Assembly (NCBI RefSeq): GCF_026672255.1
Contig: NZ_JAPOHA010000012.1
Span: 1 to 64,000 of the forward strand
Source of the DNA: Caproiciproducens galactitolivorans
GTDB lineage: Bacteria > Bacillota > Clostridia > Oscillospirales > Acutalibacteraceae
Direction: 5' to 3'
Length of the DNA stretch: 64,000 bases
In this document: piece after piece, positions 1 through 8,531 of the stretch
Layout: every line of letters starts with the position of its first letter
Numbering within the stretch: the first letter of the stretch is position 1
Notes under the pieces: generated by a model
Told to the model about the DNA's origin: nothing
Databases searched by the model: none
The model's input: only the letters and a program-made list of their open reading frames with translations
Program-made: the position numbers and the translations under genes

Positions 1-78
1 AATATATACAGGAGCTTTATTTTTGTCCATATCTAAAGATTTTTACCCACCAGCAGAGCTGGTGGATTTTATACCACG

Positions 79-117
79 AAAAAGCCGCTCCTTCCGTTTG
101 CACCCGGAAAGAGCGAC
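79..117 (-). terminator. Rho-independent terminator behind the MCP fragment
   Basis: On the minus strand a 13-bp stem (arms 84-96 and 105-117, two G-U wobbles) with an 8-base loop is followed by five T residues. It lies about 125 bp beyond the stop of the chemotaxis-protein fragment and would end that transcript. A second perfect 8-bp hairpin at 47-65 has no T-run on either side. Confidence 0.75.
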
Positions 118-240
118 TCACTATCAGCAGGGCTGACAGTATGAACAACTTAAAGGGAGATAAAGCTGCTCATATTCTGGCAGCTTGTTGTGTAAAAGGA
201 TGGTATCTAAATCTCTTGTATCATTGGTGCCGAAAGTTCA

Positions 241-590
241 TTAGATATTTATGCCCATGTTAGCGGAGCTGGTCCTTTCCAAATATACATCCGTTAACTT
301 CCGTAAGCTACCATTAATCTTTCCTATGAATTTCGTCTGGTCCATTGCATGTTCCAACGTTGAGTTTGAATAATCGATTGTCCTATTCACGGAGTTCTGA
401 ATGTTTGATGTCATCCCTTCAATATTGTGAGCTGTATCTTTTGATCTTTGCGCAAGTCTCCGTATTTCTTCCGCTACAACCCCAAAGCCCTTTTCAGAAG
501 TACCCGCCCTCGCCGCCTCAATCGCAGCATTGATCCCCAAGATTCTAATTTCATCCGCAATGCGCTCAATTGATTTTAATATTTTATTAA
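241..590 (-). pseudogene. Methyl-accepting chemotaxis protein, 3' fragment
   Basis: The minus-strand reading frame is open from about 590 down to the stop at 241 and matches the conserved signalling tip of methyl-accepting chemotaxis proteins: ADEIRILGINAAIEAARAG followed by GFGVVAEEIRRLAQRS. That hairpin tip contacts CheA and CheW. The receptor, HAMP and upstream helical parts are absent. The frame runs into the first bases of the next plus-strand gene, so the 5' part was lost where the mobile element joins. Its own terminator remains at 79-117. It is almost surely non-functional, and it is useful as a marker of a motile host and of an element border near 590. Confidence 0.8.
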
Positions 591-591
591 G

Positions 592-1362
592 ATGATGATG
601 GACAAAACACCGTTATACAAATATCCCGGCGACTATGCGCGGGAAAAGGATGAACTGGAGCAATACCGCGCGTCCCACAAGGCAAACGTGGCCTGCAAGG
701 ACGCAATTGAAACGGCCATCCGGGACAATTATCGCGATAACCGTCTCGGAAAAGAGGGCGTAAAGCAGGTTTCCAATCAGTTCGGTTATGAACGGATGTT
801 TTATGTGCTGGCGAATACGGTGCAGCGAAAGGACTTCAACGGGCGTATTTCCCATGACAACAAGGATTGGGCAAAAACCATTCCCATCTTTGAAGATAAG
901 GATTATTTCGGGGATGATCGGCGTTCATCGTTTGAAGTGGATTCGTGTAACCCCGGACTCACGAATATTTTCATCAATCAGGCGCGGCGCGAATATCTGC
1001 TGGCCCAGCCCCTGACCAAAGAGGACATTCGGACGGAGGCCGCACGGCTGCTCCGGGGTCTGCAATCCGAGTGTGAGCCTAACAGTCCAAGCGGCACACA
1101 TTTCATGGCACAGATTTCGCCGGATTTTCTGATCCGTGCTTCCACCAAGGACCACGACCGGCTGTTCGCGCTGCTGCCGTTCAAGTCACTGACATTTTCC
1201 ACACTCAAGCACCGGAAAGGTATTTTCGCGTTCATCCAGAAGGATGAAAACCGCGACCAGCCGCTTCGCCAGCGCAAGCCGTCCGTACGAAAAGAACTGC
1301 AAAAAACACAGACTGAGCCAAAATCGTCTGCCACATCCAGGGGCAAAGAAATGGAGCTGTAA
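592..1362 (+). CDS. DUF3849 domain-containing protein (copy A)
   Basis: A 256-residue protein beginning near YKYPGDYAREKDELEQYRAS, matching the family annotated as DUF3849 in clostridial conjugative elements. Its role is unknown, but it is regularly found just before mobC. The N-terminal half differs strongly from the copy at 53121-53885, whereas residues from about 127 on (FINQARREYLL) are nearly the same. The start is uncertain: three ATG codons lie in tandem at 592, 595 and 598 with no clear Shine-Dalgarno sequence, because the element joins the broken chemotaxis gene exactly here. Translation may therefore be poor. One base separates its stop from the mobC start. Confidence 0.75.
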   Translation: MMMDKTPLYKYPGDYAREKDELEQYRASHKANVACKDAIETAIRDNYRDNRLGKEGVKQVSNQFGYERMFYVLANTVQRKDFNGRISHDNKDWAKTIPIFEDKDYFGDDRRSSFEVDSCNPGLTNIFINQARREYLLAQPLTKEDIRTEAARLLRGLQSECEPNSPSGTHFMAQISPDFLIRASTKDHDRLFALLPFKSLTFSTLKHRKGIFAFIQKDENRDQPLRQRKPSVRKELQKTQTEPKSSATSRGKEMEL

Positions 1363-1363
1363 C

Positions 1364-1702
1364 ATGGCGAATCGCAACCGACAAATCCAGCTTAAGTTTC
1401 GCGTTACCCCGACGGAACGTGAAATGATCGAACAGAAGATGGCGCAACTCGGTACGAAAAATATGGCGGCGTATCTCCGTAAAATCTCCATCGACGGGTA
1501 TGTGGTGAAGCTCGAACTGTCGGAGCTGAAGGAGATGGTTTCCCTCCTGCGCCGGTCGAGCAACAACTTAAACCAGCTTACCAAGCGGGTGCATGAAACG
1601 GGGCGCGTTTACGACGCGGATTTGGAGGATAGTGTCCAAAATCAGGAACGGCTGTGGCAGGCGGCTACTGATATTCTCGCCGCACTTGCAAAAATAAAAT
1701 AG
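1364..1702 (+). CDS. mobC: MobC-family relaxosome accessory protein (copy A)
   Basis: A 112-residue MobC-type protein. It opens with MANRNRQIQLKFRVTP, a ribbon-helix-helix-like start, and contains NNLNQLTKRVHETG, typical of the bacterial mobilisation protein family that helps the relaxase open origin DNA. A longer upstream reading frame exists, but this ATG sits one base after the DUF3849 stop and aligns with the start of copy B, so it is preferred. It differs from copy B (53887-54225) at about nine residues. A terminator hairpin follows. Confidence 0.88.
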   Translation: MANRNRQIQLKFRVTPTEREMIEQKMAQLGTKNMAAYLRKISIDGYVVKLELSELKEMVSLLRRSSNNLNQLTKRVHETGRVYDADLEDSVQNQERLWQAATDILAALAKIK

Positions 1703-1761
1703 GGGCGTATGCCCCGAAAAGTGGGGCGATTTACGACGTGTAAGCCGCCCCGCTATTTTTT
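1702..1761 (+). terminator. GC-rich hairpin and T-run after mobC (copy A)
   Basis: A GGGGC/GCCCC hairpin region followed by CTATTTTTT. Compared with the same place in copy B (54223-54248), this copy carries roughly 36 extra bases between the GCCCCG and the CTATT, adding a second GGGGCG/CGCCCC pairing. It may reduce readthrough from mobC into the next gene. Confidence 0.55.
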
Positions 1762-1829
1762 GCCGCATCCTTGCAAAAAACAGCATAGACGTTATAGTTG
1801 TATTAGAAATTGTAAAGGGGGCCGATTTT

Positions 1830-2120
1830 ATGAGGCTGATGCTGAAAATACTCGTCGCTCCGGTCATCGTGGTCCTGACCGTTTTCGTCTGGATCTGCTC
1901 CGCTCTGCTGTACTTCTCGGCGTGGGTGTTTGGCCTCGCGGGAACGGTCCTCGGCATCTTCGGTGTGCTGGCGCTGATTACCCATCAGGTTACAAACGGG
2001 ATCATCCTGCTGGTGATGGCGTTCCTCGTCAGTCCGTTCGGAATCCCGATGGCGGCGGCGTGGCTGATCGGTAAAATACAGGATTTGCAGTATGCAATTC
2101 AGGACAAGGTTTACGGGTGA
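1830..2120 (+). CDS. CD1845-family membrane protein (copy A)
   Basis: A 96-residue, strongly hydrophobic protein with two or three membrane segments (about residues 5-28, 32-52 and 58-80) and a short polar tail ending IGKIQDLQYAIQDKVYG. It matches the CD1845 family of small membrane proteins in CTn5-type elements, whose function is unknown. It starts at the ATG behind AAAGGGGGCCG. About eight residues differ from copy B at 54318-54608. It forms the left edge of the variable slot that holds TrlF here. The 236 bases behind it are AT-rich and show no gene. Confidence 0.8.
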   Translation: MRLMLKILVAPVIVVLTVFVWICSALLYFSAWVFGLAGTVLGIFGVLALITHQVTNGIILLVMAFLVSPFGIPMAAAWLIGKIQDLQYAIQDKVYG

Positions 2121-2356
2121 AAAAAATTTTTTAGATTTTATTTGAAAAATTAGGGACTTATTTAATTCAGCGAAAATAGTACTACCCAACGTCAAAAATA
2201 CTCGGTACACATAAGTACTCCGATGTTTTTTCACTTACAACAATTTTATTTTTAACATCTATTATACATTTCCCCATTCATTGCTTTTTTGATATTTTCT
2301 GCCACTAAGTGAAATTAGAGCTATCAATTCTGATATCAATCCTAGATCTAAGAACG

Positions 2357-5218
2357 TCAACCTCTATTGATAATTCCGGTATTATATTTGCGACGTCTCA
2401 AATCGAATGCTGGCATAGTACCTTCCAAAACATCAATAACATGATTGCGCATTCTAGGATCTTCAATACTTCCTGATTCGTAAGTAATAGAATTCGTTTT
2501 TTTATTGATTGAACAATAAACAATTTCTTCAGAATCACAGGCAACAGCAATATTGGGATTATGGGTAACTATTATAACTTGACGCTTTTTTTTAGCTTCT
2601 AAAATACATTTAACGAGTTTGTTGTATACGGACTGATTATCCAAATTGTCTTCTGGCTGATCTATAATCAGTGGAATATCATCTTTGCTTAGTGCTAAGT
2701 AGAAGATAAGTAACACTATTCCACGTTCACCTGGAGATAACTCGTCAAGCGTTCTGCCGCCCATTCTAAGACTATACTGAGCGTCGATGTATTCTAATCC
2801 CCAGAGTTTTTCATAAAAATCTTCTTTGTTTTTCACTTTGCTTGAAGATACGTCTATGTCTTCAGTGATAACTTGCATTACATTATTTATAAATGCCATA
2901 ACACTATCCCAGGAATTAAAGTCAGTTTGTTTTATAAATGAAGCCATTTTTGCCGCAGATTCGGTTACTCCATAAAATATACCAGTATAATTTTTTCCAA
3001 TCAGTGATAATAATTCAGAGCCGATTTCATTGTTTTTGAGCGATAATTCTGACACAAATTCAATATTGTCGTCCTCCATATCGCCAATTAATTTTTTGAG
3101 CTCACTCTCGACTGGCTTATATATTGAAGAATAGATATCAGAAATTTGATGTTTTAATACGAATATTTGCCTGGTTATGTCCACACGTTCCTGCAATCGT
3201 TTTTCGTAATCGGTATCTAATTGTGATTTTATATACTTAACTTCATTAGTATAATATTCTAGCGTATCAGGAGTGTTGATATCACCGATAATTTGCTGAC
3301 GGAGACGTTCCCATTCTTTTAAATCCTCTTGGTATTTCTGGTATGCTTTTTCTTTTGAGTCAGCTGTAGAAACTAAAGCTTTTTTATCAGCATTTAATTT
3401 TGCATATTGAAAGTAAAGGGAAGTCGACTTGGCATTATCAGAAGAATCAAGCTTCTCTTTTAACTCGTTTTTCTGTGATTCTAAGGCCTCTTTTCTTTTG
3501 TCTAGCATTTTGCGAGGGGTTTCAAAATCAGCAGAAATAATTAGGCTGTCAAGTCCAAATTTGGTTGCAGCATCGCTTAATTCACTGTTTAACGACACAA
3601 TTCCCTTTTGGGCACTGTCAATTTTTGAAATCAATGTCGCCATCTCATCAACAGAAGAGTTTATTGCTGTTAAGTCAGATGTCTTTCGCTCAATTTGCTT
3701 TTCAATATTTTTTATTTGATCGTCAAATTCTTGGATCTTAGTTTCATATTCTGGATCAATATTGTCAGTTGGCTTATCGACGCTCTTCGGCTTGTTTTTA
3801 TCATGTCGGGATAATCTTTCTTGACATTTTTCCAAACTATTTTGCTGGGTTAACTGATATTTTTTTGTTTTCTTATCCTCTAATTGAATTATTCTCTTAT
3901 TTACAGATTGTAAGTCTAAATTCAGTCTTGATATCTGGCTTATTATACTGCCGGATTTTTGACTAATAAGTTCCACCAAATCTCCGGCCGTACCTTTTTC
4001 TGTCGTATCAACATAAGAAAAAATGACTCTATTAATTTCATCTTTAAAACCAGATCCCAAATCGTTGCAGACATCCTCGATGTACTTTTGTGGTAAATAT
4101 TGGGCGTACTCTGCAGTTATATCTGTACGAGATGAACTTAAATTAGTAACCGGATCAACTTGTCCATCTTCCCATATTAGATTTCCTTCATAATCGGCGG
4201 CATAGTTTTTGGGAAGTTTTCTAAACCGATCCGAATTAAGGAAGGATGCTTTATTCATAGATTTACAATTAGCAAACAAGCCGATTATGTCTGATAAAGC
4301 GCTTTTTCCGCTTCCTTTATTTCCAATAACAGTTGTTAAGCCGATATTTATTGGCAATCTAAAATCGAACCAAGTTTCTAAAGAATTTACAGGTTCAGAT
4401 TTTCTTGATACACAAATTGTATCTATATAGCATTGCTTGTTTTTTCCCACTCTATCGAGACTTGGTGGCATATCCCCGACAAAAACGCGTTCATTTGGCT
4501 GCAGCACAGCCTGCTGTAGTCCCTCAAAAGTTAAATCGGCTTTTATCCATAATTTTTCTTTTCTAGTATAATTTTTAGGGTCATGGCAATCTGAACATAA
4601 AATTAGAGGCTTTTCTTCAATTTCTTTAAATACAAATTTGTGATAATCCGCTATGTCACTTATTTTTCCTATTTCGAAAAAGTCAACATCTTGAGCAATA
4701 TCTGCTTTAATAGCTTGATTAACTTCCAAAGCATTAGTGATCACATCATCTATTCCACTTGTCTTTTTGCCCGCATGAATAGATATTAGGCCATGATTAG
4801 ATTTTGCAAAATCTACGATATGTTCAAAAATCCAGTAAATAGTTTGGGGACTATCGCCTGATTTAGCTTTATTACGTAACATAATCGAGTTAAAGTCCGC
4901 GGATAAAGTATGAATATCTGTATCATCTGGAAATATGAGAATCATATGTAAGTTACCATTAGAGGCTCCCTTGTCGGTTCGAAGCTCAACGCCAGGGAAA
5001 AAGACTATGTCTGGAGCAAGATGACGCAAGTTATTTATTCTTACTTCATCGATTATAAAATGATCCGTGACTGCCACTGCGGAAATATCATTTGCTCTTA
5101 AAGAATCTACAAGTAATTGATCAGAATCGTCACCTTTATATTTATAGTCATATGAAGAAGCAGTATGCAGGTGAAGATCCCATTGTCTCCATTCTGATCC
5201 GCGCGAATAATTAAACAC
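2357..5218 (-). CDS. TrlF-family protein: PHP domain plus SMC-like ATPase
   Basis: A 953-residue protein with two parts. Residues about 10-215 form a PHP-type metal-dependent phosphoesterase: DLHLHTA (H16, H18), VTDH (D52, H53), SIHAG (H148) and SDCHD (D210, H212). The rest is an SMC/RecN-like ABC ATPase: Walker A GNKGSGKS at about 299-306, a long coiled-coil middle rich in K, E and Q, the signature LSPGER, then LIIDQPEDNLDN and the switch VIIVTHNP. This order matches the TrlF family of AAA-like ATPases, which often sit in defence islands. By analogy with other nuclease-SMC fusions it may sense and cut foreign DNA or RNA; that is inference. It starts at GTG behind AAAGGAAG, has its own promoter, and is clearly more AT-rich than its neighbours, which points to separate acquisition. 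Confidence 0.85.
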   Translation of the reverse strand: MFNYSRGSEWRQWDLHLHTASSYDYKYKGDDSDQLLVDSLRANDISAVAVTDHFIIDEVRINNLRHLAPDIVFFPGVELRTDKGASNGNLHMILIFPDDTDIHTLSADFNSIMLRNKAKSGDSPQTIYWIFEHIVDFAKSNHGLISIHAGKKTSGIDDVITNALEVNQAIKADIAQDVDFFEIGKISDIADYHKFVFKEIEEKPLILCSDCHDPKNYTRKEKLWIKADLTFEGLQQAVLQPNERVFVGDMPPSLDRVGKNKQCYIDTICVSRKSEPVNSLETWFDFRLPINIGLTTVIGNKGSGKSALSDIIGLFANCKSMNKASFLNSDRFRKLPKNYAADYEGNLIWEDGQVDPVTNLSSSRTDITAEYAQYLPQKYIEDVCNDLGSGFKDEINRVIFSYVDTTEKGTAGDLVELISQKSGSIISQISRLNLDLQSVNKRIIQLEDKKTKKYQLTQQNSLEKCQERLSRHDKNKPKSVDKPTDNIDPEYETKIQEFDDQIKNIEKQIERKTSDLTAINSSVDEMATLISKIDSAQKGIVSLNSELSDAATKFGLDSLIISADFETPRKMLDKRKEALESQKNELKEKLDSSDNAKSTSLYFQYAKLNADKKALVSTADSKEKAYQKYQEDLKEWERLRQQIIGDINTPDTLEYYTNEVKYIKSQLDTDYEKRLQERVDITRQIFVLKHQISDIYSSIYKPVESELKKLIGDMEDDNIEFVSELSLKNNEIGSELLSLIGKNYTGIFYGVTESAAKMASFIKQTDFNSWDSVMAFINNVMQVITEDIDVSSSKVKNKEDFYEKLWGLEYIDAQYSLRMGGRTLDELSPGERGIVLLIFYLALSKDDIPLIIDQPEDNLDNQSVYNKLVKCILEAKKKRQVIIVTHNPNIAVACDSEEIVYCSINKKTNSITYESGSIEDPRMRNHVIDVLEGTMPAFDLRRRKYNTGIINRG

Positions 5219-5277
5219 AGTAACCAGCTTCCTTTCGCTATTAGCAAAATTCCCTACATAGTTTAATCTTTAAGCAC

Positions 5278-5306
5278 ATTATATAATCATAATCACTAAT
5301 TTTCAA
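5278..5306 (-). promoter_or_regulatory. Sigma-A type promoter for the TrlF gene
   Basis: Read on the minus strand: TTGAAA at 5306-5301, a 17-base spacer, and a perfect TATAAT at 5283-5278. The predicted RNA start is near 5271, about 50 bases before the GTG at 5218. The cargo gene therefore carries its own promoter and does not depend on the mobilisation operon. Confidence 0.7.
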
Positions 5307-5448
5307 TTAGTTTCCCTATAAAACATTTAAATGCGCAGAACAAAGAAGCTTAGGACTGATTCATAAATGTTTAATTCACGCGTTTGTTCGCTAGGGCTAT
5401 CCACTCATGGCCTAAAGCGCTTTGATTGCTTATAAGGGAGGAATGATT

Positions 5449-6855
5449 ATGGCAACTACCCGGTTGATGCCACTACATACCGGCAAGGGCCGGGATGTCG
5501 GCACGGCAATCAGCGATATTATTGATTACGCGGAAAACCCGGAGAAAACGGATTACGGCAGGCTTATCACCGGTTATGAATGCGACAGCCGGACAGCAGA
5601 TGCCGAGTTTTTTTTTTCCAAGCGGCAGTATGCCGCGCTCACCGGCAAAACGCGCGGCGCGGACGATGTGATTGCCTACCATCTCCGACAGTCATTTGTC
5701 CCCGGCGAGGTCACGCCGGAGGAAGCAAACCGGATCGGCTGTGAGTTTGCCAGACGGTTTACGAACGGGAACCATGCTTTCATCGTCTGCACTCACATCG
5801 ACAAACACCACATTCACAATCATATCATCTGGAATTCCACGACCCTCGACTGTACCCGGAAATTCCGAAACTTTTGGGGTAGCACAAGAGCCGTGCGTCG
5901 GCTCAACGATACGCTGTGTATTGAAAACGGACTGTCCATCGTGGAAAATCCGAAGCATCACGGCAAGAGCTATAATAAGTGGCTGGGCGATCAGGCAAAG
6001 CCCTCAAACCGGGAGCTTTTGCGTGTGGCAATAGACGCGGCCTTGGTTCAAAAGCCCGCCGATTTCGATGCACTCCTGAAGCTCTTACGGGAAGCCGGGT
6101 ATGAAGTGAAGTTTGGAAAAGTCCCCACCCTGCGCGGCAAAAATCAGAAGCGGTTTATCCGGCTGGATACGCTGGGCAACGGTTACAGTGAAGCAGAGCT
6201 TCGGGTCGTTCTTTCCGGCGAAAAAGCGCACAAACCGTGCAAAAAAAACGTCCGGCCCGTGCCGGATAAAAAGATCAATCTGCTGGTGGATATTCAGGCC
6301 AAGCTCCGCGCAGGAAAAGGCATCGGTTACGAACGCTGGGCCAAGGTGTTCAACCTCAAGCAGATGGCGCAGACAGTGAACTATCTGACCGAGCACAATC
6401 TGCTGGAGTACGATGCGCTGGCCGCTAAAACGGCTTTGGCAACCGCCCGGTACAATGAGCTTTCCATACAAATCAAATCGGCTGAAAAATGGATGACCGA
6501 GATCGCCGTTTTGAAAACACAGATTATCAATTACGCCAAGACCCGTGACACCTATGTTGCCTACCGGAAGGCGGGGTATTCAAAAAAGTTTCTTTCGGAG
6601 CATGAGAGCGATATTCTTCTGCACAAGGCAGCGAAGAAATCATTCGACGAGCTGGGCATGAAAAAACTTCCCTCCATCAAAAGTTTGCAGGCCGAATATG
6701 CGGTGCTTCTGGCAGAGAAAAAGGCGGCTTACGCCGACTATCGCAATGCCCGCGATGAGATGAAAGAGCTGTTGACCGTGAAAGCAAACGTCGATCATTT
6801 GCTTGGCCCCGATAGGCGCGAAGCGGAGAATAAAAAAGAGCATGGGCAGCGTTGA
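5449..6855 (+). CDS. Relaxase/mobilisation nuclease, MobA/VirD2 type (copy A)
   Basis: A 468-residue relaxase. The HUH metal-binding motif is clear at about residues 116-125 (HIDKHHIHNH). The N-terminal domain would nick the transfer origin and stay bound to the 5' end, and the C-terminal half is helical and lysine-rich. A reading frame exists from TTG 5422, but the ATG at 5449 has AAGGGAGG six bases before it and matches the start of copy B. The sequence is almost identical to 56262-57668 until near residue 450, where the tails diverge (LLGPDRREAEN here). The divergence point marks a cargo junction. Confidence 0.9.
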   Translation: MATTRLMPLHTGKGRDVGTAISDIIDYAENPEKTDYGRLITGYECDSRTADAEFFFSKRQYAALTGKTRGADDVIAYHLRQSFVPGEVTPEEANRIGCEFARRFTNGNHAFIVCTHIDKHHIHNHIIWNSTTLDCTRKFRNFWGSTRAVRRLNDTLCIENGLSIVENPKHHGKSYNKWLGDQAKPSNRELLRVAIDAALVQKPADFDALLKLLREAGYEVKFGKVPTLRGKNQKRFIRLDTLGNGYSEAELRVVLSGEKAHKPCKKNVRPVPDKKINLLVDIQAKLRAGKGIGYERWAKVFNLKQMAQTVNYLTEHNLLEYDALAAKTALATARYNELSIQIKSAEKWMTEIAVLKTQIINYAKTRDTYVAYRKAGYSKKFLSEHESDILLHKAAKKSFDELGMKKLPSIKSLQAEYAVLLAEKKAAYADYRNARDEMKELLTVKANVDHLLGPDRREAENKKEHGQR

Positions 6856-6950
6856 ACTGTGCATGCTCCCGGAAGCGTCCGCAGGACGTGCAGCCGCAGA
6901 ATTTATTGTGCGATCAAAGGGGGTTGGGGGCGCTGCCACCAACAAGCAAA

Positions 6951-6985
6951 AGGTCGGTTTCCGTAGAAGCGGAAATCGACCTTTT
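6951..6985 (+). terminator. Terminator hairpin downstream of relaxase A
   Basis: Stem arms at 6951-6963 and 6970-6982 (13 bp, one mismatch) with the loop TAGAAG, followed by TTTT. It would close the mobilisation transcript. Confidence 0.65.
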
Positions 6986-7250
6986 AGCTTTGTGGGTACC
7001 ACAAAGCATTGCTTGCCATTTAGTGAAGCGCCAAAACGACACGCAAGATTTGACTTACTTGACAATCTAGCAATTCTGTGCTAATTTATAGAAAATGAAA
7101 AATTAGAGGTGTGTTGATGTCTGTCAGCCGATAAGGTAATTGGTTTGTGTAACAAAAAGCAGGTCTTGCCTGCTTGATTTTGTGTACCCAAAACGCCTTA
7201 TGGGATGACTGAAGAAGTGTTTCACCAAACGCCTCTTTTATTTGTCTTGT

Positions 7251-7277
7251 AGCGCAGTGGGTAACTGCGCTTTTTTT
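7251..7277 (+). terminator. Strong terminator or attenuator before the GTPase gene
   Basis: AGCGCAGT/ACTGCGCT stem (7251-7258 and 7264-7271) with a five-base loop and seven T residues. It lies about 50 bases before the GTPase start, so if transcription begins upstream it would work as an attenuator rather than a simple terminator. Confidence 0.75.
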
Positions 7278-7327
7278 ATTGCCCAAAGGTAATTTGGGCA
7301 ATGCTCTTTGAAAGGATTTGAAAACCA

Positions 7328-8404
7328 TTGAATAGCTATTTAAAAAAATATGGGCTTACTGAGTTTTTTGAACAAGAAGCAACCTTATATAACGGCCTGT
7401 TTCTTGCAAGGATTACTGAGCAACACCGCGATTTGTATAAAGTGATCGGCGAACAGGGAGAATTGAACGCAAGTATATCCGGAAAGCTTGCGTACAGTAC
7501 AGAGAATCAACTGAATTACCCGGCTGTCGGTGATTGGGTTATGATTGACAGAATTGACGGAGCTACCGGCAATGCGATCATTCACCATGTCTTACGGCGT
7601 AAAAGTATGTTGGCGCGGCAAGCGGCCGGAACAGCTAAGGTTGAGCAAGCGATTGCGGCAAACATCGACACCATTTTCATTTGTATGTCGCTCAATGCGG
7701 ATTTCAATTTAAGAAGAATCGAAAGATATCTGACGATCGCATGGGATAGTATGGCGACCCCTGTAATCATATTAACCAAGGCCGACTTATGTGATGATTT
7801 ACAACAAAAAATGAATGAGCTTTCCTCCGTCAGCATGGGAGTAGAAGTTGTTGCCTGTTCCTCTGAAAATGAATATGGGTATCAAGCAATTAACGCGCAA
7901 ATCGGGCAGGAAAAAACGATTGCATTTGTTGGTTCTTCCGGTGTCGGTAAGTCAACGATTATCAACCACCTTATGGGCCGGGATGTTCTAGCAACTAAAA
8001 AAATCCGCGAGGATGATGATAAAGGCAGGCATACCACCACGTATCGCCAATTATTGCTTCTGCCAAACGGCGGTATCGTAATTGATACGCCCGGTATGCG
8101 GGAATTGCAGATTTATACAGGCAATCTTTCAAAGTCGTTTGAAGATATTGAAGAGATAGCCGCAAAGTGCAAATACAGCGATTGTTCTCATGGAACCGAA
8201 CCTGGGTGCATGGTCAGAAAGGCAATCGAAGATGGGCTGCTTTCAGAAGAGCGGTTTAAGAGCTATCAAAAACTGCAAAGGGAAATATCTTACGATGGAT
8301 TGAACTCTCGCCAATTGGAAAATGAAAAAATCAACAGAATGTTCGGAAGTAAGGCGGAAATGAAGCAGACACTCAAACGATTCAAAGATAGAAACAGCAG
8401 ATAA
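7328..8404 (+). CDS. RsgA/YjeQ-like ribosome-associated GTPase
   Basis: A 358-residue circularly permuted GTPase. It has an OB-fold-like N-terminus (PAVGDWVMI), G4 ILTKADL, G1 GSSGVGKST at about 202-210, G3 DTPGMRE, and a C-terminal zinc module (CKYSDCSHGTEPGC). RsgA helps mature the 30S ribosomal subunit in the cytoplasm. This form is typical of the second, accessory RsgA-like group found on mobile elements and is probably not the housekeeping copy. It starts at TTG with AAAGGA 11 bases before. It sits in the slot behind the relaxase with a regulator and a methyltransferase, perhaps as ribosome-related stress or resistance cargo. Confidence 0.85.
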   Translation: MNSYLKKYGLTEFFEQEATLYNGLFLARITEQHRDLYKVIGEQGELNASISGKLAYSTENQLNYPAVGDWVMIDRIDGATGNAIIHHVLRRKSMLARQAAGTAKVEQAIAANIDTIFICMSLNADFNLRRIERYLTIAWDSMATPVIILTKADLCDDLQQKMNELSSVSMGVEVVACSSENEYGYQAINAQIGQEKTIAFVGSSGVGKSTIINHLMGRDVLATKKIREDDDKGRHTTTYRQLLLLPNGGIVIDTPGMRELQIYTGNLSKSFEDIEEIAAKCKYSDCSHGTEPGCMVRKAIEDGLLSEERFKSYQKLQREISYDGLNSRQLENEKINRMFGSKAEMKQTLKRFKDRNSR

Positions 8405-8458
8405 AAATGGAAGGGGCATTGTCTTATTTCAAGTGTATTGGAATCGGTAATGTGCGTA

Positions 8459-8500
8459 GCAAGGGCTATCGCATAATTCAAAATTGAAGATAGTCCTTGC
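8459..8500 (+). promoter_or_regulatory. 12-bp stem-loop between GTPase and CD3324 genes
   Basis: GCAAGGGCTATC (8459-8470) pairs with GATAGTCCTTGC (8489-8500) around an 18-base AT-rich loop, with one G-U pair. No T-run follows directly, so it may be an mRNA stability or attenuation element rather than a terminator. It lies 31 bases before the start of the next gene. Confidence 0.45.
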
Positions 8501-8531
8501 GTATCCTAATTTTAAATTTAGGAGGCGCACA

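Larger units (their letters stand above)
6856..7327 (+). other. 472-bp intergenic region between relaxase and GTPase gene
   Basis: No convincing gene. It holds the end-of-module sequence behind the relaxase (GGGGGTTGGGGGCGCTGCC at 6918-6936), a hairpin terminator at 6951-6985, a small AAGCAGG/CCTGCTT hairpin near 7157-7175, and a strong terminator at 7251-7277. A further inverted repeat ATTGCCC/GGGCAAT lies at 7278-7302. The layout resembles leader regions in front of antibiotic-resistance genes, where stacked hairpins allow attenuation. Confidence 0.5.

Noticed and set aside
6803-7084. A 93-codon plus-strand frame across the relaxase 3' end
   Set aside because: It overlaps the relaxase in another frame, runs through a terminator hairpin, and shows no protein-like pattern.
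7278-7302. Inverted repeat ATTGCCC/GGGCAAT just before the GTPase gene as a separate terminator
   Set aside because: No T-run follows and it comes right after a much stronger terminator; reported only as part of the leader region.
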